Part shown: one piece after another, positions 44,477-52,486 of the stretch | Layout of the letters: the number at the start of each line of letters is the position of its first letter | Numbering within the stretch: the stretch's first letter is position 1 | From: Pseudomonas sp. PICF141 | GTDB lineage: Bacteria; Pseudomonadota; Gammaproteobacteria; Pseudomonadales; Pseudomonadaceae | Assembly: GCF_002286815.1 (NCBI RefSeq) | Contig: NZ_MUNM01000054.1 | Span: 62,001-126,000, forward strand | DNA length: 64,000 bases | Direction of reading: 5' to 3' | The notes under the pieces: generated by a model | Database searches by the model: none | Told to the model about the DNA's origin: nothing | Seen by the model: the letters and a program-made list of their open reading frames with translations, nothing else | Translations under genes and position numbers: made by a program

Positions 44477-45013
44477 ATGTTTTTGCAAAATCGTCTGGTA
44501 CTGAGCGCTTGCTTGCTGACTCTGAGCTTGGGGCTGGAGGCTTCACCGGCGCATTCCTACGACTTCGGTCAACCGGCGGCAGCGACGAAGGCTACCCGTA
44601 GCGTTGAAGTGGTGATGGGCGACATGTCCTTCACTTCCAGGGCGATTGATATCAAGGCCGGAGAAACCGTGCGTTTTGTACTGGTGAATAAAGGCCAGTT
44701 ACTGCACGAATTCAACCTCGGCGACGCGGCGATGCATGCCCGGCATCAGCAGGAAATGCTCCAGATGCAGCAAAGCGGCATGCTGATGCCTACAGGCATG
44801 AAGGCCATGGACCACGGCTCCATGGCCACAATGGACCATTCCTCCAAAGGGCATGGGATGAAACACGATGATCCGAACAGTGTGCTGGTGGAGCCGGGCA
44901 AAACCGCCGAGCTGACCTGGACCTTCACCAAGGCCACCAACCTGGAATTTGCCTGCAATATCCCCGGTCATTATCAGGCCGGTATGGTCGGCAAACTGAC
45001 AGTCAGTCAGTAA
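44477..45013 (+). CDS. exported cupredoxin (plastocyanin/azurin-like copper protein)
   Basis: A 178-residue periplasmic copper protein with a signal peptide (MFLQNRLVLSACLLTLSLGLEASPAHS). The cupredoxin strands DMSFTSRAIDIKAGETVRFVLVNKGQLLHEFNL and LEFACNIPGHYQAGMVGKLTV supply the type-1 ligands: His in LLHEF, then Cys, His and Met in CNIPGHYQAGM. Between them is a Met/His-rich insertion (MLMPTGMKAMDHGSMATMDH), a second likely Cu(I) site. It is divergent from copRS and shares its box, so it is probably copper-induced. Confidence 0.88.
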   Translation: MFLQNRLVLSACLLTLSLGLEASPAHSYDFGQPAAATKATRSVEVVMGDMSFTSRAIDIKAGETVRFVLVNKGQLLHEFNLGDAAMHARHQQEMLQMQQSGMLMPTGMKAMDHGSMATMDHSSKGHGMKHDDPNSVLVEPGKTAELTWTFTKATNLEFACNIPGHYQAGMVGKLTVSQ

Positions 45014-45074
45014 GCACTCAAAGGCGGGAGCAAAGGCTGGTAGAATCCGCTGATTCTTCAGTCAGGTTTCCGCC

Positions 45075-45905
45075 ATGCATCCCGCAGCCGAACATTCGCC
45101 GCTGGGCAAGTCCAGCGAATACATCGCCACCTACACGCCGTCCTTGTTGTTCCCGATCCCGCGCACCGCGAAATGGGCCGAGCTGGGCCTGACGGCTGAA
45201 ACCCTGCCGTACAAAGGCGTGGACTTCTGGAACTGCTTCGAATTGTCGTGGCTGTTGCCGTCCGGCAAACCCGTGGTGGCGATCGGCGAGTTCAGCATTG
45301 CGGCGGATTCGCCGAACATCATTGAATCGAAGTCGTTCAAGCTGTATCTCAATTCGCTGAACCAAACAATGTTTGCCGATACCGCAAGCCTTGAAGCCAC
45401 GCTGGCAAAAGACCTTTCGGCCGCTGCCGGCAAACCGGTTGGCGTGCGGGTTCGCAGCTTGAAAGAGGTTGAGGCAGAAGGCGTCGTGGCGTTGCCAGGT
45501 GTGTGCATCGATGACCTGGATATCAGCGTCAGCAACTACGAGCATCCGCGTGCGGAACTGCTGCGGTGCAATGAGTCGCTCATTATTGAAGAGTCCGTAC
45601 ACAGCCATTTGCTCAAATCCAACTGCCCGGTCACCAGCCAGCCGGATTGGGGCAGCGTAGCGGTGGAGTATCGCGGCGCGGCGCTGGACCATGCGAGTCT
45701 GCTGGAGTACATCGTGAGCTTCCGTCAGCACTCGGACTTCCATGAGCAGTGCGTGGAGCGAATCTTTCTCGATCTGCAGCGGCTACTCAAGCCAGAGAAG
45801 TTGACGGTGTATGCACGGTATGTGCGTCGTGGCGGACTGGATATCAATCCGTATCGCAGTACGGAAGACGTGCAACTGCCGAACCATCGACTGGTTCGTC
45901 AGTAA
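45075..45905 (+). CDS. queF: NADPH-dependent 7-cyano-7-deazaguanine reductase QueF
   Basis: A 276-residue type II (two-domain) nitrile reductase turning preQ0 into preQ1 in queuosine synthesis. The QueF motif ESKSFKLY is at 84-91, the catalytic C184 in SNCPVTSQPDW, and D191 follows in the same block. Length fits the long proteobacterial form. It ends before a REP pair and a strong terminator. It is not clustered with other queuosine genes; queD is about 38 kb away in this window. Confidence 0.95.
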   Translation: MHPAAEHSPLGKSSEYIATYTPSLLFPIPRTAKWAELGLTAETLPYKGVDFWNCFELSWLLPSGKPVVAIGEFSIAADSPNIIESKSFKLYLNSLNQTMFADTASLEATLAKDLSAAAGKPVGVRVRSLKEVEAEGVVALPGVCIDDLDISVSNYEHPRAELLRCNESLIIEESVHSHLLKSNCPVTSQPDWGSVAVEYRGAALDHASLLEYIVSFRQHSDFHEQCVERIFLDLQRLLKPEKLTVYARYVRRGGLDINPYRSTEDVQLPNHRLVRQ

Positions 45906-45914
45906 AGAACCAAG

Positions 45915-46003
45915 GTGGGAGCGAGCCTGCTCGCGATGAGTCCAGCACATTCAACATTGATGTTGGCTGACACTCAGCCGTCGCGAGCAGGCTCGCTCCC
46001 ACA
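45915..46003. repeat. REP pair
   Basis: GTGGGAGCGAGCCTGCTCGC (45915) and its complement ending 46003 lie downstream of queF. Confidence 0.85.
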
Positions 46004-46029
46004 GGGGTATTGGCAAATCCCGGATATGA

Positions 46030-46062
46030 AAAAGCCCCGCTATCAATAGCGGGGCTTTTTTT
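46030..46062. terminator. bidirectional rho-independent terminator
   Basis: AAAAGCCCCGCTAT, CAAT, AGCGGGGCTTTTTTT forms a strong stem with a U-tract on both strands between convergent queF and the DUF4404 gene. Confidence 0.9.
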
Positions 46063-46075
46063 GTATCTGATGGGT

Positions 46076-46339
46076 TCAGATCCCCATGCTGACCAAGGCT
46101 TGCATGATGTTGCGCAAGGTCCCGGCAAATGCGGGATGTTCGACTTCGAAGCGCTCGACGGCCAGGTTCACATTGTCGACGAGGTTGGTGTCCGGGGTTT
46201 GGGTTTCGAGTTCAAGCTCAAGTTCGATCTGTTGCATCAGCGCGTGCAGGTCGTCGCGCTCGGCTTCGGTCAGCGGTGGATTCTGTTCCAATTGCTCGCG
46301 CAGTTTGTTGAGCTGTTCTTGCAGTTCGCGGGCAGGCAT
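46076..46339 (-). CDS. DUF4404 family protein
   Basis: An 87-residue, mostly helical acidic protein, MPARELQEQLNKLREQLEQN..., with heptad-like Leu spacing and ERFEVEHPAFAGTLRNIMQAL at the end, typical of DUF4404. It is cytosolic with no catalytic motif. ATG 46339 is chosen because GGAAG lies about 8 bases upstream. It is followed by a bidirectional terminator. The function is unknown. Confidence 0.78.
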   Translation of the reverse strand: MPARELQEQLNKLREQLEQNPPLTEAERDDLHALMQQIELELELETQTPDTNLVDNVNLAVERFEVEHPAFAGTLRNIMQALVSMGI

Positions 46340-46448
46340 GGCGTTCTTCCTTTTATCGATAGGCACTGGCATAGACCGCAGCAGCACGCCAAAGGTCTAT
46401 GGCTGACCTTTAGATTAATCCACTCCCGGGCAAACTGCATGATCTCGA

Positions 46449-47069
46449 TCAGGGCTTCTCGCCCTTGAGCCGGCGCAGGCTGATATCCGCCAGGCAAGTG
46501 TCGAGTTCGCCCAGATGATCGATCACTGAATGCACGCCCAGGCCGAACAACTGCATTGTTGCCCTGGCGCGCAGGTGTTCCCGTTCCTTTTGGCTCAAGG
46601 CCTGCCATTCGCTAAGGGCCAGCCCGCACAGCGAGCCGCAGGACGCCAGGCCAATGGTCCACAGCCCGGCATTCAGGCCCGATTGCAGAAGTCGTGGTTC
46701 GCCGCTGACCAGCACGCAACCGTCCAGACGCTCGACATTCAATGCCATCAACGCTTGCCAGCAGGCGTTCGGGGCCGGCCATGGATTGATTGTTGCCAGG
46801 TGTTGCGAAGGTTTGATCCATTCCGGGAGTGCCGCGGCCAGCGAGTGACTGAGGGCGGGGGGTAATTCATCGAGCCAGGCGCAAGGAATCCGTTGGCGCT
46901 GCAAGCTGGACAGGCTGTCCAGAGCGCCAAGCGTGACTTCGGCATGCTCGGCAGTCAGCGTGCCGGCCTGGCGAGTGCGTGCGCCGAAATCCACCAGGCA
47001 TCCGCTGAGGCCGAACAGTACCGCGGTCAGGCTGGGGGCGATGAGAGGCGTGGTTTCGGCGCGTGGCAT
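46449..47069 (-). CDS. degenerate phosphonatase-like (PhnX-related) HAD protein
   Basis: A 206-residue protein whose C-terminal half (GLNAGLWTIGLASCGSLCGL, EREHLRARATMQLFGLGVHS, VIDHLGEL, RRLKGEKP) clearly matches phosphonoacetaldehyde hydrolase. The catalytic DxA motif at the N terminus is replaced: VLFGLSGCLVDFG where PhnX has a DWAGTVVDFG-like stretch, so the nucleophile Asp is lost. The second acidic loop reads VSGEPRLLQSG instead of VGDTxxD. The cap domain is also shortened (about 206 residues versus about 275). It is thus probably a non-catalytic HAD protein. The frame is intact over its whole length, arguing for a retained function. Confidence 0.7.
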   Translation of the reverse strand: MPRAETTPLIAPSLTAVLFGLSGCLVDFGARTRQAGTLTAEHAEVTLGALDSLSSLQRQRIPCAWLDELPPALSHSLAAALPEWIKPSQHLATINPWPAPNACWQALMALNVERLDGCVLVSGEPRLLQSGLNAGLWTIGLASCGSLCGLALSEWQALSQKEREHLRARATMQLFGLGVHSVIDHLGELDTCLADISLRRLKGEKP

Positions 47070-47270
47070 ATCAACATCCTTGAAATAGCAACAAGGCTAT
47101 TCATGGACGGTGACAATTGAGTGACACCGATGTGAATCGCTTCCAGTCAACAGAGTCATCCGTAGGGCCATCGCGCACGATGCTGCCTAAACCGGGTTTT
47201 CCGTCATATACTAGCGGCCTTTGCGCCTGGGCCAAGCCCCCGCGCCAGTACGAATCCAAGGAGTTTCTCT

Positions 47271-47960
47271 ATGCGCTGGAGCAATCATCTCGCTCAGCTT
47301 TTTATGTGTGCCAGTGTATTGCTGGTTCCATTCGCGGCCCAGGCGGCCACGGAAGAAGACCCTTGGGAAAGCATTAACCGCCCGATCTACAAGTTCAACG
47401 ATTTTGTCGACACTTACGCACTCAAGCCATTGGCTCAGGGCTACCAATTCGTTACGCCGCAGTTTCTGGAAGAGGGCATCCACAACATGTTTCGCAACGT
47501 CGGCGACGTGACCAACCTCGCCAACGACGTGTTGCAGGCCAAGCCCGCTGCGGCCGGCGTCGATACCGCGCGTTTGATCTTCAACACCACTTTCGGCCTG
47601 CTGGGTTTCTTCGACGTGGGCACCCAAATGGGCCTGCATCGCAATGATGAAGACTTCGGCCAGACCCTCGGTTATTGGGGCGTAGGCAGCGGTCCGTACC
47701 TGATGTTGCCGCTCATGGGGCCAAGCACCTTGCGTGATGCGCCTTCCAAGTATGTCGACGGCTATACCGGTCCATACCGTTATATCCACGATGTACCGGT
47801 GCGTAATTCGATCTTCGGCCTGAACATCGTCGACACCCGCGCCAATCTGCTGTCGGCCGAAAAAATGATCAGCGGCGACAAATACACCTTTATTCGCAAT
47901 GCGTACCTGCAAAATCGCGAATTCAAGGTCAAGGATGGCCAGGTCGAAGACGATTTTTAA
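47271..47960 (+). CDS. mlaA: MlaA (VacJ) family outer-membrane lipid-asymmetry protein
   Basis: A 229-residue protein with the MlaA signature: EEDPWESINRPIYKFNDFVDTYALKPLAQGYQ, NMFRNVGDVTNLANDVLQAK, FGLLGFFDVGTQMGL and QTLGYWGVGSGPYLMLPLMGPS. It extracts mislocalised phospholipid from the outer membrane. The signal region ends FAAQA-ATEED (a signal peptidase I type); there is no proper lipobox, unlike the E. coli lipoprotein. A strong terminator follows. Confidence 0.92.
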   Translation: MRWSNHLAQLFMCASVLLVPFAAQAATEEDPWESINRPIYKFNDFVDTYALKPLAQGYQFVTPQFLEEGIHNMFRNVGDVTNLANDVLQAKPAAAGVDTARLIFNTTFGLLGFFDVGTQMGLHRNDEDFGQTLGYWGVGSGPYLMLPLMGPSTLRDAPSKYVDGYTGPYRYIHDVPVRNSIFGLNIVDTRANLLSAEKMISGDKYTFIRNAYLQNREFKVKDGQVEDDF

Positions 47961-47977
47961 TCTCGACCGGTAAAACG

Positions 47978-48006
47978 AAGAAGGCGGCCATTTGGCCGCC
48001 TTCTTT
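47978..48006. terminator. rho-independent terminator after mlaA
   Basis: AAGAAGGCGGCC, ATTT, GGCCGCCTTCTT, then TCG. It is a very stable 12-bp stem, symmetrical enough to serve both strands. Confidence 0.85.
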
Positions 48007-48035
48007 CGTTGGCTGGCGCCTCGTCGCCCTCATGA

Positions 48036-48110
48036 TTAGCAACACATCGGCATCCACTCCATGCGGATGAAATCGCGCTTTTCCCTGTAGTCCCGGCCGG
48101 TTTGGCTCAT
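48036..48110 (-). pseudogene. 24-codon ORF, apparent N-terminal remnant of a PilZ-domain gene
   Basis: The ORF reads MSQTGRDYREKRDFIRM, then EWMPMCC and stop, behind a good ribosome site (AAAGGAAG). The first 17 residues resemble the N terminus of the PilZ-domain c-di-GMP receptor that I recall at the same place in PAO1 (PA2799, between vacJ and rssB). The rest of the domain is absent here. It could be a truncated gene or a genuine short peptide. The 425-bp gap from mlaA to rssB otherwise holds a terminator and the rssB promoter. Confidence 0.5.
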
Positions 48111-48385
48111 GGCTCGATACTTCCTTTGGGTTACGGTTTTGCCTGTTCTTATAACTCCCGGTGATTTGACAGGTAAAGACGTCAAGCGACCATCGGTGTG
48201 AGCTTGAAACGCCTCGCGGATGGGAGTACCGTCTGCGCCTTAGAAGGGCACCTTTGGTGTACCCGTAATTAGGGCCAATGCTCGAAAACGGTGCGGCAGA
48301 GAGGCTAGAAAGCGAATCCAGTAGTGTGTGCGAGGGCCAATGCCCAGCCTGCTACGCCAACCTAATTCTGGCGCCGTTTGCCCAC

Positions 48386-49567
48386 ATGCCAAAAACCAGT
48401 GCCACGCTGCTGATAATCGATGATGACGAAGTAGTGCGCGCGAGCCTCGCGGCCTACTTGGAAGACAGTGGTTTCAGTGTCCTGCAGGCCAGTAACGGTC
48501 AGCAGGGTCTTCAGGTATTCGAGCAAGACAAGCCCGACTTGGTCATCTGCGATCTGCGCATGCCGCAGATGGGCGGACTCGAACTCATTCGCCAGGTCAC
48601 CGAGCTGTCGCCGCAAACCCCAGTGATTGTGGTGTCGGGCGCGGGCGTGATGAACGATGCGGTCGAGGCCCTGCGCCTGGGCGCGGCGGACTATCTGATC
48701 AAGCCTCTTGAAGATCTGGCGGTGCTCGAGCACTCCGTGCGCCGGGCCCTGGATCGTGCGCGTCTGCTGCTGGAAAACCAGCGCTATCGCGAGAAGCTGG
48801 AAAAGGCCAACCGCGAGCTCGAAGCCAGCCTGAATCTGCTCCAGGAAGACCAGAACGCCGGTCGCCAGGTGCAGATGAACATGCTGCCGGTCAGCCCCTG
48901 GAGCATCCACGAGTTCCAGTTTGCGCATCAGATCATTCCGTCGCTGTACCTGTCGGGCGATTTCGTCGACTACTTTCGGGTCGATGAGCGTCGGGTAGCG
49001 TTTTACCTCGCGGATGTTTCCGGCCATGGCGCCTCTTCAGCCTTCGTTACCGTGCTGCTGAAGTTCATGACCACGCGCTTGTTATTCGAATCCAAGCGCA
49101 ACGGCACGTTGCCAGAGTTCAAGCCTTCAGAGGTTCTTGGTCATATCAACCGGGGCCTGATCAGTTGTAAGCTGGGTAAACACGTCACAATGGTCGGTGG
49201 AGTCATCGACGAGGAGACCGGTTTGTTGACCTATAGCATCGGCGGTCATCTGCCGTTGCCTGTGTTATACACGCCAGACAGTGTTCGTTACCTGGAAGGG
49301 CGCGGCTTGCCGGTGGGGCTTTTCAATGAAGCCACCTACGAAGACCACGTTCTGGAATTGCCGCCAGTATTCAGCCTGACGCTGATGTCTGATGGCATTC
49401 TGGACCTTTTGCCAGAACCCACACTCAAAGATAAAGAAGCTGCTTTACCTCAACGGGTGAAGGCAGCTGGCGGCAGCCTGGATGGTCTGCGCCAGGTTTT
49501 TGGATTGGCCACGCTAGGGGAGATGCCGGATGATATCGCCCTGTTGGTGTTGAGCAGGAATCTTTAA
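48386..49567 (+). CDS. rssB: response regulator with PP2C phosphatase domain, RssB
   Basis: A 393-residue protein: receiver domain (LLIIDDDEVV, phospho-acceptor D56 in LVICDLRMP, K in YLIKPLED), a helical linker with coiled coil (RYREKLEKANRELEASLNLLQ), and a SpoIIE-like PP2C phosphatase domain (SGDFVDYFRVDERRVAFYLADVSGHGASSAFV, MSDGILDLLPE). In P. aeruginosa RssB controls RpoS through the RssC antagonist. The ATG 48386 matches the known N terminus (MxKTSATLLIIDDDE). The following gene is coupled by TAATG. Confidence 0.9.
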   Translation: MPKTSATLLIIDDDEVVRASLAAYLEDSGFSVLQASNGQQGLQVFEQDKPDLVICDLRMPQMGGLELIRQVTELSPQTPVIVVSGAGVMNDAVEALRLGAADYLIKPLEDLAVLEHSVRRALDRARLLLENQRYREKLEKANRELEASLNLLQEDQNAGRQVQMNMLPVSPWSIHEFQFAHQIIPSLYLSGDFVDYFRVDERRVAFYLADVSGHGASSAFVTVLLKFMTTRLLFESKRNGTLPEFKPSEVLGHINRGLISCKLGKHVTMVGGVIDEETGLLTYSIGGHLPLPVLYTPDSVRYLEGRGLPVGLFNEATYEDHVLELPPVFSLTLMSDGILDLLPEPTLKDKEAALPQRVKAAGGSLDGLRQVFGLATLGEMPDDIALLVLSRNL

Positions 49568-50049
49568 TGAGTACCGGTAGAATCCAGTTCGCCGAGCAGG
49601 ACGGCACCTTCGTCCTGAAGTTCATCGGTGAAGTTCGCCTGACCCTGTGTTCGGCGTTGGATGCGACTATCGAGCGGATCTTCACCGCGTTGAATTTCAA
49701 CGCCATCGTGATCGATCTGACCGAAACCCGCAGCATCGATAGCACCACCCTGGGCCTGCTGGCCAAATTGTCGATCCTGTCGCGGCAAAAGGTCGGCCTG
49801 CTGCCGACCGTCGTCACCACCCACGAAGACATCACCCGCCTGCTGCAGTCCATGGGTTTTGAGCAAGTGTTCAACATCGTTGATCGCCCGGTCCCATGCC
49901 CTGAATGCCTGACCGACCTGCCGGATCAGGACCAGTCCGAAGAAGTGGTGCGGGTCAAAGTCCTTGAGGCGCATAAAATCCTCATGGGCCTGAACGACTC
50001 CAACCGTGAGGCGTTTCATGACCTGGTGAATGCGCTGGAGCGGCACTGA
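49567..50049 (+). CDS. rssC: anti-sigma factor antagonist RssC (STAS domain)
   Basis: A 160-residue protein with an N-terminal STAS domain (AIVIDLTETRSIDSTTLGLLAKL, where one of the serines is the expected phosphorylation site) and a C-terminal extension (LDxPVPCPECLTDLPD region) that is typical of this group. It overlaps the rssB stop by one base. The RssB phosphatase would control its phosphorylation and thereby release RpoS from RssB. Confidence 0.88.
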   Translation: MSTGRIQFAEQDGTFVLKFIGEVRLTLCSALDATIERIFTALNFNAIVIDLTETRSIDSTTLGLLAKLSILSRQKVGLLPTVVTTHEDITRLLQSMGFEQVFNIVDRPVPCPECLTDLPDQDQSEEVVRVKVLEAHKILMGLNDSNREAFHDLVNALERH

Positions 50050-50216
50050 TCCACTGAAACGGTGTGGGTCGGGCTGACCCGCACTAGCCCCGCGCAAACA
50101 CGCCATCTCGACCCACCACGAATCCCCTGTAGGCGCGAGGCTTGTCCGCGAAGGCGCCATAACGGTCAGCACATCCCCCAGCGCGAAGCCTATTCAATCT
50201 CCAGCATCAACACACA

Positions 50217-50250
50217 AAAAAGGGCGAACCCGCTAAGGTTCGCCCTTTTT
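50217..50250. terminator. bidirectional terminator between rssC and tal
   Basis: AAAAAGGGCGAACC, CGCTAA, GGTTCGCCCTTTTT. A 14-bp stem with U-tracts on both strands. Confidence 0.92.
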
Positions 50251-50268
50251 GCACAGCTTCGAACTAGA

Positions 50269-51195
50269 TCACAGCTTGGCCTGCAACAACGCCTCAAGCT
50301 TCTCTTGGTCCCGAGCAAACTGACGAATCCCCTCCGCCAGCTTTTCGGTCGCCATTGCATCCTCGTTGGATAGCCAACGGAACTGCGCTTCATTGAGGCT
50401 CAGGCGCGCCTCGCCAGCATGCCCCGGCGCCAGTTTGCGCTCGAGCTTGCCAGTATCCGCCGCCAGCTTCTCCAGCAGGTCCGGGCTAATGGTCAGGCGA
50501 TCACAACCGGCAAGATGTTCGATCTGATTCAGATTACGGAAGCTCGCGCCCATCACTACAGTCTTGTAGTCATTGGCCTTGTAGTAGTTATAGATGCGGG
50601 TCACCGACTGCACGCCCGGATCATCCGCGCCGGTGTAGTCGTTGCCGGTGGCTTTCTTGTACCAATCGTAGATACGGCCCACGAACGGCGAAATCAGAAA
50701 CACTCCGGCATCGGCACAAGCGGCAGCCTGAGCGAAGGAGAACAGCAGCGTCAGGTTGCACTGAATGCCTTCCTTTTCCAGCTTCTCGGCGGCGCGGATA
50801 CCTTCCCAGGTCGAAGCGATCTTGATCAGTACACGGTCACGGCCAATGCCGGCCTTTTCATACAGGTCGATCAGGCGATGTGCACGCTTCAATATCGCAT
50901 CGGTGTCGAACGACAGGCGCGCATCCACTTCGGTGGAAATACGGCCCGGTATAACCTTGAGAATTTCTTGCCCTACCGCAACGCCAAAACGGTCGCTGGC
51001 CAGGCCCACATCACCCTTGCAGTCGTGAACGCACGCGTTCAGCAACTCGGCATAACCGGCAATGGATGCCGCTTTGAGCAGCAGGGAAGGGTTGGTGGTA
51101 GCGTCCACGGGTTTAACGCGAGCGATTGCTTCGAAGTCGCCAGTGTCGGCAACCACGGTGGTCATTTGTTTGAGTTGTTCCAGCTTGGAAGTCAT
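50269..51195 (-). CDS. tal: transaldolase
   Basis: A 308-residue TalB-type transaldolase of the pentose phosphate pathway, transferring dihydroxyacetone units via a Schiff base. The catalytic lysine is K125 in RVLIKIASTWEGIRAA. Other signatures are DATTNPSLL (~31-39), CNLTLLFSFAQAAACADAG and SPFVGRIYDWYKK. Length agrees with the family (~308-317). It lies beside rssBC and dusA, as in PAO1. The 178 bp upstream of it hold nothing I could recognise. Confidence 0.95.
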   Translation of the reverse strand: MTSKLEQLKQMTTVVADTGDFEAIARVKPVDATTNPSLLLKAASIAGYAELLNACVHDCKGDVGLASDRFGVAVGQEILKVIPGRISTEVDARLSFDTDAILKRAHRLIDLYEKAGIGRDRVLIKIASTWEGIRAAEKLEKEGIQCNLTLLFSFAQAAACADAGVFLISPFVGRIYDWYKKATGNDYTGADDPGVQSVTRIYNYYKANDYKTVVMGASFRNLNQIEHLAGCDRLTISPDLLEKLAADTGKLERKLAPGHAGEARLSLNEAQFRWLSNEDAMATEKLAEGIRQFARDQEKLEALLQAKL

Positions 51196-51373
51196 GGGCG
51201 TGCTCTATCCTTTGGGTCTTATGACATTACCCGAGCGCTGACAGCCACTCAAGGGTGCGTATGTGTATCGCAGGCCCCAGCGGCAACAACCTGAAAACGG
51301 ATGTTTGAAAGGCGGGGCGTGGTATCGGTAGATACGATGCTCAAATGGGGCTCGGGTTCAACACAAGTGACGG

Positions 51374-52384
51374 TTAGCGCCCCTCCAACAACTCCGCCGC
51401 CTGATCCAGCAACGCCAAAGGCTCTTTAGCCTTGTGAATATCCACCGACAACAACTGACGAAACTTGCGCGCCCCCGGAAAACCGGTGCCCAGTCCCAGC
51501 ACATGCCGAGTGATGTGATGCATCGCACCGCCGGCCAGCAAGTGCTCGGCGATATAAGGCCGTAATTGAGCCAGCGCCTCAGCCCGGCTGATCACCGGCG
51601 TCGTGCTGCCAAACAACTGCTGATCCACCTCAGCCATCACATAGGGATTGTGATACGCCTCACGGCCCAGCATCACGCCGTCGAACGTCTGCAAATGCTC
51701 GTGACACGCCTCCAGCGTCTTGATCCCCCCGTTGAGAATAATCTCCAGCTCTGGAAAATCCGTCTTCAACCGCGCCGCCACGTCATAGCGCAGAGGCGGA
51801 ATATCGCGGTTCTCCTTCGGCGACAACCCCTCCAGAATCGCAATTCGCGCATGCACCGTGAAACTCGTGCACCCGGCATCCCGAACCGTGCCGACGAAAT
51901 CGCACAGCTCCTCATAACTGTCCCGTCCATTGATCCCGATCCGGTGCTTCACCGTCACCGGAATCGACACCGCATCCCGCATGGCCTTCACACAATCAGC
52001 CACCAACCGCGGATGCCCCATCAGGCATGCACCGATCATATTGTTCTGCACCCGATCACTCGGGCAGCCGACGTTCAGGTTTACCTCGTCGTAACCGTGC
52101 TCCTGCGCCATGCGTGCGCAGGCGGCCAGGTCCAGCGGGACACTGCCGCCGAGCTGTAAAGCTAGCGGGTGTTCGGCTTCGTTGTGACGCAGGAAGCGCT
52201 CGTGATCGCCATTGAGGAGCGCGCCGGTGGTGACCATTTCGGTGTAGAGGAGAGCGTGCTTGGAGAGCAGGCGTAGGAAGAAACGGCAGTGACGGTCTGT
52301 CCAATCCATCATGGGTGCAACGCTAAACCGCCGAGACAGCGCAGAGCTTGTGTTCTGTGGGTTAGTGACTGTTTTAGCTAACAT
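51374..52384 (-). CDS. dusA: tRNA-dihydrouridine(20/20a) synthase DusA
   Basis: A 336-residue FMN enzyme reducing uridines in the tRNA D-loop. Motifs are VAPMMDWTDRHCRFF near the N terminus, NLNVGCPSDRVQNNMIGACLMG with catalytic C120, and NGGIKTLE for the FMN phosphate. The 5' end of dusA is a known integration target for prophages and islands. Here a tyrosine integrase gene begins about 100 bp upstream, so the first dozen or so codons (MLAKTVTNPQNTSS) are probably supplied by the element while the conserved part begins at RRFSVAP. Confidence 0.95.
   Translation of the reverse strand: MLAKTVTNPQNTSSALSRRFSVAPMMDWTDRHCRFFLRLLSKHALLYTEMVTTGALLNGDHERFLRHNEAEHPLALQLGGSVPLDLAACARMAQEHGYDEVNLNVGCPSDRVQNNMIGACLMGHPRLVADCVKAMRDAVSIPVTVKHRIGINGRDSYEELCDFVGTVRDAGCTSFTVHARIAILEGLSPKENRDIPPLRYDVAARLKTDFPELEIILNGGIKTLEACHEHLQTFDGVMLGREAYHNPYVMAEVDQQLFGSTTPVISRAEALAQLRPYIAEHLLAGGAMHHITRHVLGLGTGFPGARKFRQLLSVDIHKAKEPLALLDQAAELLEGR
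52285..52330. other. candidate attL site in the 5' end of dusA
   Basis: The conserved dusA segment encoding FSVAPMMDWTDRH is where dusA-specific elements recombine. The matching attR copy would be at the far end of the prophage, outside this window. The exact core cannot be fixed without it. Confidence 0.35.
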
Positions 52385-52450
52385 TTTTCTCTGCGCATTC
52401 TGGGCCGTTTTTGGGCGTTTTCAGGCGTTTTTTAAAGGCCGGTGGTAAAA

Positions 52451-52480
52451 TGTACCACTCACTTTCTCATTTGTACCACT
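52451..52480. promoter_or_regulatory. direct repeat TGTACCACT x2 before integrase
   Basis: Identical 9-mers at 52451-52459 and 52472-52480, 21 bp apart (two helical turns), just before the integrase start. They could be integrase arm-type sites or autoregulatory sites. Confidence 0.4.
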
Positions 52481-52486
52481 GGAACG

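Noticed and set aside
46449..47069. Functional phosphonoacetaldehyde hydrolase (phnX)
   Set aside because: The nucleophile and metal-binding aspartates are missing and the cap domain is shortened; no phosphonate genes are adjacent.
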